Assembly: GCA_024681275.1 (NCBI GenBank)
Contig: JAILBD010000285.1
Coordinates: 1 to 13,801, forward strand
Source of the DNA: Erysipelotrichaceae bacterium
GTDB taxonomy: Bacteria; Bacillota_I; Bacilli_A; Erysipelotrichales; Erysipelotrichaceae
Direction of reading: 5' to 3'
Length of the DNA: 13,801 nt
Shown one piece after another: positions 1-5,583 of the stretch; the stretch's first letter is position 1, and every line of letters starts with the position of its first letter. The translations under genes were made by a program, and so were the position numbers. The notes under the pieces were generated by a model. The model did not search any database. It saw nothing but the letters and a program-made list of their open reading frames with translations, and was not told where the DNA came from.

Positions 1-15
1 TATTGATCAGCAGCA

Positions 16-645
16 TCAGTATAAGTTCCCATTTGCCTTGTTTTCATTGACCATCGTGATGAAGTGTGAAAGGAAGTTCTTCAGGATCAGGCGCAGTGTC
101 TTTTCGTCTTCGATGCCCTTCATGAATATGTCCTTCATCCCGGCAAAGACTGCTTCTGAATATGCGGAAGACAGGTATTCCCGCATCTGCCTTTGATCGG
201 CATACGAATACTTCTGATAGATGAGCGTTCCAAAGGAATCGGAAAACCACTTCCTGATACGTCCGTTGAGATCTTCATTGCACAGGATGATGTTGAATTC
301 ACTTCTCTTTCTGAAATAGAGGTCGACCATGGAATCGGTGAACCTGTTCATCAGTTCATTGAGGTCCTGATTGTCCAGAGACATATCAAAGACCCTTGGC
401 TGTTTGGATAAAGAATCGATCCTGAAACTTCTGAGCAGATCTTTGATATCATCACTTGTCTGCGCGAGGATCTGTCTGTTCAGATCATCCTTATTATCAA
501 AATAGCGATAGATATTGCCAACGGTTATCCCGGCTTTTTGGGCGATCGAACGCATGGAAGCATCTTCATATCCCCTTTCCAGGAACTCTTCTTTTGCCGC
601 CGTGATGATGGCCTGACGTACTTCATCTTTCAGTTTTTGTGCCAT
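16..645 (-). CDS. TetR/AcrR-family transcriptional regulator
   Basis: Predicted 209-residue one-domain repressor of the TetR/AcrR type. The N-terminal helix-turn-helix is clear: residues about 10-55 hold the usual pattern, with the recognition region around G39-I-T-V-G-N-I-Y-R-Y-F49 followed by N-K-D-D-L. This is the most conserved part of the family. The rest of the protein is helical and unlike any ligand-binding domain I can name, so the inducer and target genes are unknown. The ATG at 645 is chosen because an AGGAG (minus strand, 657-661) lies 11 bases upstream. The stop is TGA at 16-18. It lies downstream of rpsO in the same direction but behind that gene's terminator, so it is probably its own unit. 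A role in the nearby maltodextrin genes is possible from position only; TetR proteins often act on adjacent genes, and its other neighbour lies outside the window. Confidence 0.9.
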   Translation of the reverse strand: MAQKLKDEVRQAIITAAKEEFLERGYEDASMRSIAQKAGITVGNIYRYFDNKDDLNRQILAQTSDDIKDLLRSFRIDSLSKQPRVFDMSLDNQDLNELMNRFTDSMVDLYFRKRSEFNIILCNEDLNGRIRKWFSDSFGTLIYQKYSYADQRQMREYLSSAYSEAVFAGMKDIFMKGIEDEKTLRLILKNFLSHFITMVNENKANGNLY

Positions 646-670
646 AAATTAATGAACTCCTGTTTATTTA

Positions 671-679
671 ATTCTAGCA
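671..679 (-). promoter_or_regulatory. Candidate extended -10 promoter for the TetR gene
   Basis: On the minus strand TGCTAGAAT gives an extended -10 (TGn followed by TAGAAT). At 17-base spacing the -35 would be GAAAGT, which is poor and falls inside the rpsO terminator stem. Transcription would start near 664, leaving a leader of about 18 bases that contains the AGGAG site. The match is reasonable for an extended -10 promoter but weak overall. Confidence 0.35.
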
Positions 680-680
680 C

Positions 681-707
681 AAAAGAAAAGCAGACTTTCG
701 TCTGCTT
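681..707 (-). terminator. Rho-independent terminator of rpsO
   Basis: Read on the minus strand, AAGCAGAC, loop GAAA, GTCTGCTT forms an 8-bp stem (688-695 with 700-707) followed by the T-rich tract TTTCTTTT. It starts about 9 bases after the rpsO stop codon, as expected for the end of that transcript. Confidence 0.85.
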
Positions 708-715
708 CGCCCATG

Positions 716-982
716 TTATTTTCTTAAACCTAACTTGGCAACCAGTTCTCTGTATCTGTTGATGTCTTCTTTCTTCAGATACTCCAGGAGGCTTCTTCTC
801 TTACCGACCATCATCAGAAGACCTCTGTTTGAATGGAAGTCCTTCTTGTTTGACTGCATATGAACAGTCAGACGGTTGATCGTTGCAGTAAGTAATGCGA
901 CCTGGACTTCTACAGAACCTGTGTCGCCTTCAAATCTGGCATAGTCTTTGACGATCTGTGCCTTTTCAGCTTTTGATAACAT
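716..982 (-). CDS. rpsO: 30S ribosomal protein S15
   Basis: Ribosomal protein S15, which binds the central domain of 16S rRNA early in 30S assembly and contacts 23S rRNA in the 70S ribosome. The 88-residue product matches the normal S15 size, and the family pattern is easy to see: [11 protein letters not shown] near the N-terminus, then H-x(4)-K-D-F-H-S-x-R-G-L, and G-K-R-R-S-L-L-x-Y-L-K. The frame stays open further upstream to 1021, but the ATG at 982 gives the standard N-terminus (M-L-S-K-A-E-K). It is also preceded by AGGAG (990-994) at 7 bases, so I use it. The gene has its own promoter and a structured leader upstream and a strong terminator downstream, so it looks monocistronic. In many bacteria S15 represses its own translation through such a leader. 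Confidence 0.97.
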   Translation of the reverse strand: MLSKAEKAQIVKDYARFEGDTGSVEVQVALLTATINRLTVHMQSNKKDFHSNRGLLMMVGKRRSLLEYLKKEDINRYRELVAKLGLRK

Positions 983-1006
983 TCTTTTTCTCCTTTTTCT
1001 TTTTTG

Positions 1007-1053
1007 ATCGTAACCGGGCAAGGATCCGGAGATGGTCCAGACTCAGTAACGAT
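1007..1053 (-). promoter_or_regulatory. Structured rpsO 5' leader, candidate S15 autoregulatory site
   Basis: The predicted rpsO transcript begins near 1055. Within it, bases 1053-1046 pair with 1014-1007 (ATCGT/ACGAT, then one T-T mismatch, then AC/GT). This closes about 31 bases that can form at least a CCGG-CCGG hairpin and a weaker GAG...CTC hairpin, giving a possible three-way junction. S15 recognises three-way junctions in 16S rRNA and in several known rpsO leaders. The match to any described S15 leader class was not tested. Confidence 0.35.
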
Positions 1054-1061
1054 GCTTAATT

Positions 1062-1090
1062 ACTATAGCACTTTAAAACCCTTATTTCAA
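1062..1090 (-). promoter_or_regulatory. rpsO promoter (sigma-A type, extended -10)
   Basis: On the minus strand, TTGAAA (1085-1090) and TATAGT (1062-1067) are separated by exactly 17 bases, and TGC directly before TATAGT makes an extended -10. The predicted start is near 1055, about 72 bases before the rpsO ATG. The -35 lies only a few bases after the malQ stop codon. Confidence 0.75.
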
Positions 1091-1096
1091 GGACTT

Positions 1097-2599
1097 TCAG
1101 GCTTCTTTCTCTTTCGGATCGCGTCCGTACATATGCGTGATGTCAGCGATCTTCTTTGCCAGTTTTGCGTTGAGATCGTGCTTTGTCAAACGCCAGCTCC
1201 AATTCCCTAAAGTTCCAGGTCTGTTCATCGTGGATTCGATGCCAAGGCCAAGATAATCCTGCATCTGAGCAATGAACAGATAAGCGACCGTGGACATGCC
1301 GCCGCGGATGAGGCCATAATTGTAGCCTTCCTCTTCGTTCAGACCATAGTACTTCTTCACATACTCGACTTCTTTCTTTTTGGCATTTTCTATCCAGCCC
1401 ATGACCGGAATATTATCGTGAGTCGCGATATAGCAGACACTGTTGACAGTCTGGTTATGCGGACAGTGGCCGCTGCTTCCATCGGGATCCGTACCGAATT
1501 CCAGGACCTTCATGCCCGGGAATGTCGATTCCTTCAACAGTTTTCTGACACCATCCGTGATGACGCCCAGATCTTCGGCAATGAATTCCACATTGGAGAA
1601 CCAGTCTCTGAGGACGCCGACAAAATCGATGCCCGGACCTTTCTCCCAACGGCCGTTCTTCGCGGTCTTTTCTCCATATGTGACCGACCAGTATTCATCA
1701 AAACCGCGGAAGTGATCGATCCTGATCACATCAAAGAATCTCGATGCGCCGGCAACACGATCGATCCACCATTTATAGCCGGTCGTTTTCATATAAGTCC
1801 AGTCATAAAGAGGATTCCCCCAGAGCTGACCGTCTTTTGAGAAATAATCCGGCGGTACGCCCGCAACATTTTTTGGTGCCTTCGTGTTCTCGATCAGCTG
1901 AAACTGTCTGGAATCCGACCAGACATCACAGGAATCCATCGCGACATAGATCGGAAGGTCACCGATCAGTCTGATGCCGTTGCTGTTGGCATATTGACGC
2001 AATTTAAGGAACTGCTTGAAAAAGAGATACTGCATGAATTTGTAGAATGTGATATCATCTTTCAGTTTCTCTCTGTATTCACGTATCGAGTCCTCATGCC
2101 TTTCTCTGATGCCCTTATCAGGCCATTCCAGCCATGACGCCATATCGAAGTGCTTTTTGACGGCCATGAAAAGAGCGTAATCATCAAGCCAGGAGGCATT
2201 CTCTTTCGCGAAGGCTTCCGCTTCTCTGTGCTGTTTGCTCGAAGCATTCTTATAGGCTTTGTAAAGCAACGGGAATCTCGTCTCATAGAGATAACCATAA
2301 TCTACATGTTCAGGATCTGTGACTTTAAGTTGTTTCAGATCCTTCTTTTCAAGAAGTCCTTCTTCCACCAGCGTATCCAGATCGATGAAATACGGATTGC
2401 CGGCATAGGAAGAGAATGACTGATATGGCGAATCTCCATAGCTGGTCGGGCCTATAGGAAGGACCTGCCAGTAGGACTGCTTGGCTTTGACCAGAAAATC
2501 GACAAAATGATAGGCCTCTTTACCCAATGTGCCGATGCCATATTCAGATGGCAGCGACAGGATCGGCAGCAGGATGCCTGCACTTCTTTTTTTATCCAT
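1097..2599 (-). CDS. malQ: 4-alpha-glucanotransferase (amylomaltase, disproportionating enzyme), GH77
   Basis: Cytoplasmic enzyme that moves alpha-1,4-glucan segments between maltooligosaccharides and releases glucose. The 500-residue length fits short bacterial amylomaltases. The N-terminus holds the typical L-P-S-E-Y-G-I-G-T-L-G and Q-V-L-P-I-G-P-T-S-Y-G-D-S-P-Y-Q segments. The three catalytic acids are in place: nucleophile D295 in R-I-D-H-F-R-G-F, acid/base E342 in F-I-A-E-D-L-G, and D395 in T-H-D-N. These positions closely match D293, E340 and D395 of the Thermus enzyme. After T-H-D-N the sequence is I-P-V-M-G-W instead of the commoner D-T-x-x-G-W. The ATG at 2599 has AGGGG (2606-2610) 6 bases upstream. 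The gene is divergent from the amylase, so the two share a 226-base control region, and it would process sugars imported by MalKEFG. No strong terminator follows. Confidence 0.95.
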   Translation of the reverse strand: MDKKRSAGILLPILSLPSEYGIGTLGKEAYHFVDFLVKAKQSYWQVLPIGPTSYGDSPYQSFSSYAGNPYFIDLDTLVEEGLLEKKDLKQLKVTDPEHVDYGYLYETRFPLLYKAYKNASSKQHREAEAFAKENASWLDDYALFMAVKKHFDMASWLEWPDKGIRERHEDSIREYREKLKDDITFYKFMQYLFFKQFLKLRQYANSNGIRLIGDLPIYVAMDSCDVWSDSRQFQLIENTKAPKNVAGVPPDYFSKDGQLWGNPLYDWTYMKTTGYKWWIDRVAGASRFFDVIRIDHFRGFDEYWSVTYGEKTAKNGRWEKGPGIDFVGVLRDWFSNVEFIAEDLGVITDGVRKLLKESTFPGMKVLEFGTDPDGSSGHCPHNQTVNSVCYIATHDNIPVMGWIENAKKKEVEYVKKYYGLNEEEGYNYGLIRGGMSTVAYLFIAQMQDYLGLGIESTMNRPGTLGNWSWRLTKHDLNAKLAKKIADITHMYGRDPKEKEA

Positions 2600-2629
2600 T
2601 TTTATCCCCTTATAAAAACATCTATTTTT

Positions 2630-2659
2630 ATTTTAGCCTAAATATTAAAATATTGTTGA
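2630..2659 (-). promoter_or_regulatory. Candidate malQ promoter
   Basis: On the minus strand TCAACA (2654-2659) and TAAAAT (2630-2635) are 18 bases apart, with a start expected near 2622, about 23 bases before the malQ ATG. The -35 is a fair match and the -10 a moderate one. No operator for a known maltose regulator or CcpA could be recognised nearby, and no convincing promoter was found for the divergent amylase gene. Confidence 0.4.
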
Positions 2660-2742
2660 GGTGAATTGCATATATAAAAGATCATAACTCATCTTATCTT
2701 TGAATCTTTATCTGATTTCTATGACGTCCTGTTTCAAATAAA

Positions 2743-2821
2743 GGATCAAAAATGGCATCGTCTGATCCATTCTTTGTTCAGAAGATCGATGATGCCCTTC
2801 TCGATTTCACTGGGGGGATCA
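2743..2821 (+). promoter_or_regulatory. Structured leader of the amylase mRNA with competing pairings
   Basis: TGATCC (2763-2768) can pair with GGATCA at 2743-2748, which overlaps the ribosome binding site of a small upstream frame. It can equally pair with GGATCA at 2816-2821, which overlaps the G-rich ribosome binding site of the amylase. A separate 9-bp hairpin (2754-2762 with 2788-2796, one G-U pair) is also possible in between. The pairings cannot all form at once, so translation of the two starts could be linked. This is inference from base pairing only. Confidence 0.35.
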
Positions 2822-2829
2822 ACTTATGA
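2752..2829 (+). CDS. Possible 25-residue upstream peptide overlapping the amylase start
   Basis: A short frame opens with ATG at 2752, preceded by AAGGA (2741-2745) at a 6-base spacing. It encodes 25 residues beginning M-A-S-S-D-P-F-F and ends in a TGA that overlaps the amylase ATG (ATGA). That arrangement is typical of translational coupling. The peptide has no recognisable domain and no run of one amino acid that would suggest classical attenuation. It may be a leader peptide that opens the structured region around the amylase ribosome binding site, or it may be chance: at this length an open frame alone means little. The usable ribosome binding site and the exact stop-start overlap are the only positive evidence. 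Confidence 0.3.
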   Translation: MASSDPFFVQKIDDALLDFTGGINL

Positions 2830-4382
2830 AAAAAAGAATTCTCATCATTTTCTTCATCATCGGCTGCTTGCTGATGACATCATGTTCAAAGAAAACGGAA
2901 CCAAGGCCAGATCCGATCGATGACAATTACCGTGTCTTTTATGAGATCTTTACTGGTTCCTTCTCAGATTCGGACGGTGACGGGATCGGTGATCTCAACG
3001 GCATCATCAATAGACTCGACTATCTGAATGACGGCGATATGGATTCAGGAAACTCTTTAGGAATACAGGGGATATGGCTCACACCTATATTCAAGTCCCC
3101 CTCCTATCACAAATATGATGTTCAGGACTACTACACCATCGATCCGGCTTTCGGCACGCAGGAAGATCTGGACAGGCTCATCGAAGAATGCCACAAGAGG
3201 AACATCATCCTGATCCTGGACATGGTCATCAACCACACTTCCAGATATCACCCCTGGTTCTCTGACTTCTATGATGCTCACAGATCCGGAAAAACTGATG
3301 ATCCATATTACGATTTCTACACCTATGATATCCAGTATGAAGCTCAGCCTGGTAAAGCATGGTGCGATATAGACAATGCCGGACAGGTCTATGAATGCAA
3401 CTTCTCCAGCGATATGCCTGAACTCAATTTTGATAATCCGAAAGTCAGGGAAGAAGTCCTGGATATAGCAAAATTCTATCTGGATAAAGGCGTTGATGGA
3501 TTCAGGTTTGATGCTGCAAAGTACATCTATCTCAGTGACAACGGCAGATCTGTTGACTTCTGGAAATGGTATTGTGATGAACTCAGAAAGATCAAGGAAG
3601 ATGTCTATCTGGTTGCCGAGGTCTGGAGTCATGAAGGAGAGATTGACCAATATGAAACGGCTTTGAACTGTTTCAACTTCTCAATGTCCCAGGCTGAAGG
3701 CATCATTGCCAAAACAGCAAAAGGTTCTGATATGAAAATGTACACGCATTATATCAGCAGTTATCAGGACAAACTAAAGTCGATCAACAGCAAGTCGATG
3801 CCGATCCCTTTTATTTCCAATCACGATATGGATCGTGCAGCTGGCTATCTAAGCATTTCCGATGGCAAGGCATTCTTTGCTGCGAACCTCTATCTTCTTT
3901 CTCCCGGTTCCCCTTTTCTCTATTATGGTGAAGAGATCGGGATGAAGGGTTCAAGAGGTGCTGCCAACACAGATGCCAACAGAAGGCTGGCTATGTTGTG
4001 GGGGGATAATGATACGATCAGCGACCCTGAAGGTTCAACATACGATATAACAAAACAGATCAACGGCACAGTCATAGATCAGACAAAAGATAAAAATAGC
4101 CTGCTCAATTATTACCGTGATCTCATTCAAATAAGAAACAGATATCCGCAAATTGCCAGAGGCACCTACAATTTCATCGATCTTGATAACAGCAATCTCG
4201 GAGGCTTTTCAATAGAATATAACGGAGAAACAACTTATCTTTTCCACAACAATTCTTCCGAAGAGATCACCATTGCTGCTGACACCTACAGCGAGTTACT
4301 TGATCATATCGGAATGAACAGTGCTTCATTTAAGGATGGCAAACTGACGATCGGTGCGATGACATCTGTGATTCTAAAATAA
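2826..4382 (+). CDS. Secreted alpha-amylase lipoprotein, glycoside hydrolase family 13
   Basis: Endo-acting alpha-glucan hydrolase predicted to sit on the outer face of the membrane. The 518-residue precursor has a lysine/arginine start, a hydrophobic stretch and a lipobox L-M-T-S-C with lipidated C20. An I-I-G-C at C14 is a less likely alternative because the hydrophobic core would be short. The GH13 barrel follows: a calcium-loop motif D48-S-D-G-D-G-I-G-D56, region I D132-M-V-I-N-H137, nucleophile D229 in G-F-R-F-D, acid/base E265 in V-A-E-V-W, and D334 in S-N-H-D. All catalytic residues are present. The last 80 or so residues look like the beta-rich domain C. The start has a G-rich site (2812-2817) eight bases upstream, not a perfect AGGAGG. 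It is the only plus-strand gene in the sugar cluster. It probably feeds maltooligosaccharides to the MalE importer, though exact specificity (starch, glycogen, pullulan or cyclodextrin) cannot be read. Confidence 0.92.
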   Translation: MKKRILIIFFIIGCLLMTSCSKKTEPRPDPIDDNYRVFYEIFTGSFSDSDGDGIGDLNGIINRLDYLNDGDMDSGNSLGIQGIWLTPIFKSPSYHKYDVQDYYTIDPAFGTQEDLDRLIEECHKRNIILILDMVINHTSRYHPWFSDFYDAHRSGKTDDPYYDFYTYDIQYEAQPGKAWCDIDNAGQVYECNFSSDMPELNFDNPKVREEVLDIAKFYLDKGVDGFRFDAAKYIYLSDNGRSVDFWKWYCDELRKIKEDVYLVAEVWSHEGEIDQYETALNCFNFSMSQAEGIIAKTAKGSDMKMYTHYISSYQDKLKSINSKSMPIPFISNHDMDRAAGYLSISDGKAFFAANLYLLSPGSPFLYYGEEIGMKGSRGAANTDANRRLAMLWGDNDTISDPEGSTYDITKQINGTVIDQTKDKNSLLNYYRDLIQIRNRYPQIARGTYNFIDLDNSNLGGFSIEYNGETTYLFHNNSSEEITIAADTYSELLDHIGMNSASFKDGKLTIGAMTSVILK

Positions 4383-4488
4383 ACATCAGCTTACTTACTA
4401 TAAGCAGATATCGGATTTCTGTTATTCTTATCCATGAGATTTATCTGGTCATCTATTTCTGTCTGAAAGATAGATTAAGAATAGATAT

Positions 4489-4572
4489 AAAAAAACCTCT
4501 ATCTTGATTCAATAATCAAAAATATAGTGGTCTGCTAAGCAGATCACTATATTATCTGCTTAACTAAAGTAT
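4489..4572 (-). ncRNA. Candidate short RNA or attenuator-like transcript
   Basis: On the minus strand a possible promoter (TTAACA at 4602-4607, 17 bases, TAATAA at 4579-4584) would start a transcript near 4572. That RNA has four pairing arms. Arm 1 (4562-4554) can pair with arm 2 (4553-4536). Arm 2 can instead pair with arm 3 (4536-4521). Arm 3 can instead pair with arm 4 (CCACTAT with ATAGAGG, 4530-4524 with 4502-4496), which is followed by seven T residues (4495-4489) and encloses a 6-bp inner hairpin (4519-4504). This is the 1:2, 2:3, 3:4 layout of attenuators, but no gene follows on that strand. It would run against the amylase 3' end. It could be a small RNA, a back-up terminator for malG read-through, or a remnant. 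Confidence 0.3.
4521..4553 (+). repeat. 15-bp inverted repeat in the amylase 3' region
   Basis: AATATAGTGGTCTGC and GCAGATCACTATATT form a 15-bp stem with loop TAA. In plus-strand RNA the single imperfection is a G-U pair, while in minus-strand RNA it becomes a C-A mismatch, so the structure is slightly better in the amylase transcript. No T tract follows on the plus strand, so it looks more like a 3' stabilising or processing hairpin than a terminator in that direction. Confidence 0.6.
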
Positions 4573-4658
4573 CCTCCATTATTAATGACTGTTTCATTTT
4601 ATGTTAAAAAAACACTTTCAGTTCAGATTTCCAATACTTGCTGATCATGTTTAAACAT

Positions 4659-4685
4659 ACAAAAAGGAGCAATGCATTGCTCCTT
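4659..4685 (-). terminator. Terminator of the malK-malE-malF-malG operon
   Basis: A perfect 22-base palindrome (4664-4685, AAGGAGCAATG with CATTGCTCCTT) is followed on the minus strand by TTTTTG. It begins 28 bases after the malG stop codon. This is a strong intrinsic terminator for the mal operon. A weaker effect on the opposite strand is possible. Confidence 0.85.
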
Positions 4686-4713
4686 CTGTTTGGTTATTTA
4701 TGAAGTTTTCTAA

Positions 4714-5583
4714 TTATCCTTTAACAGCACCAGACATGCCTTCGACATAGAATCTCTGCATGTACAAGAATAAGGCAGCAATCGGTATAGATATGACTAC
4801 CGCGCCGGCTGCAAAACAAGTATACCATTGATAGATGTACTCTTTCTGAAGCATATTCCACAGACCGATAGCGACCGTAAACTGATCAGCATTGGCTCGG
4901 CACAATACTTTTGCAAAGACGAAGTCTACCCATGGAGCAATGAAGGAAGTCATGACCGTATAGATGACGATCGGTTTAGCTAAAGGCATCGTGATCCTGG
5001 TAAAGACTACCCATTGAGAAGCACCATCCATTACTGCAGCTTCATCAATAGAACGAGGGATGGTGTCGAAGAATCCCTTAGCGATCTGAAATCCCAGACC
5101 TGTACATGCAGAATAGACGATTATCAGACCTAATCTGATCATCGAGCCTTCTGTAAGGCCCATTGCTTTCAGGATGAAATACTGAGCGACCATGGCCATG
5201 AAACCCGGGAAAAGTCCAAGGATCATTGCCATATTCATATACGCTTTTCTGAATTTGAAACGCATCCTGGAGAGGGAATATGCAACCGATAAGATGAAGA
5301 AAGTACTCGCAATACAGCAAACGATCGCAATGATCAGGGTATTCATAAACATTTTTGGGAAGTTCAGGACATTTCTGTCCGTAAACAACTTGATGTAGTT
5401 GTTTAATGTATAACCCTGAGGAAGGAAAGTGTTGGTATATGCGCCTGGTTCAGCTCTAAAGCTGGTCAATACTATCCAGAAAATCGGCAAGATCCAGATC
5501 AAGGCCAGAAAAGCTAGCAGAAGATGAACAAGTAGATTTATAATCCGTCTGCGCAGACTCAGTTTATTCTTTTCGTCCTTCAT
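4714..5583 (-). CDS. malG: Maltodextrin ABC transporter permease, MalG type
   Basis: Inner-membrane permease subunit that pairs with MalF to form the pathway for maltose and maltodextrins. The 289-residue protein has about six membrane segments: the first at about residues 17-40, others through the middle, and the last at about 258-275. The cytoplasmic EAA loop that docks to the ATPase is clear around E181-A-A-x-M-D-G187. The C-terminus V-E-G-M-S-G-A-V-K-G is the characteristic MalG ending. Its ATG overlaps the malF stop by one base (TAATG), and an AGGAGG (5594-5599) lies inside the end of malF at 10 bases, so translation is likely coupled. It is the last gene of the operon, with a strong terminator behind it. 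Substrate assignment rests on family resemblance and on the amylase and malQ neighbours. Confidence 0.93.
   Translation of the reverse strand: MKDEKNKLSLRRRIINLLVHLLLAFLALIWILPIFWIVLTSFRAEPGAYTNTFLPQGYTLNNYIKLFTDRNVLNFPKMFMNTLIIAIVCCIASTFFILSVAYSLSRMRFKFRKAYMNMAMILGLFPGFMAMVAQYFILKAMGLTEGSMIRLGLIIVYSACTGLGFQIAKGFFDTIPRSIDEAAVMDGASQWVVFTRITMPLAKPIVIYTVMTSFIAPWVDFVFAKVLCRANADQFTVAIGLWNMLQKEYIYQWYTCFAAGAVVISIPIAALFLYMQRFYVEGMSGAVKG

Larger units (their letters stand above)
4383..4713. other. Convergent intergenic region between amylase and malG
   Basis: No protein gene is visible in these 331 bases. It holds the 3' region of the amylase transcript, the malG terminator (4659-4685), and a cluster of hairpins between 4489 and 4562. 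The 9-mer TAAGCAGAT occurs at 4401-4409 and 4536-4544, with its reverse complement at 4554-4562. I could not find a convincing intrinsic terminator for the amylase on the plus strand. The 4664-4685 palindrome may work in both directions because a moderately T-rich stretch follows it. Confidence 0.7.

Noticed and set aside
983..1021. Thirteen-residue longer start for S15
   Set aside because: The ATG at 982 has a well-placed AGGAG and yields the conserved S15 N-terminus.
1080..1092. Small hairpin after malQ (CCTT, AAGG, then GTTTT) as a terminator
   Set aside because: Only four base pairs, and it overlaps the rpsO -35 element; too weak to call.
1418..1840. Overlapping plus-strand frames inside malQ
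   Set aside because: They are antisense to the catalytic core of malQ and show no motif of their own.
2678..2695. AAGAT-N8-ATCTT in the malQ-amylase region as the same operator seen at 9549-9562
   Set aside because: The spacing differs (8 versus 4 bases), and such AT-rich half-sites are expected by chance.
3057..3650. A 197-codon open frame on the minus strand inside the amylase gene
   Set aside because: It lies fully antisense to a gene with all GH13 motifs, has no ribosome site or recognisable domain, and its composition is that of a codon shadow.
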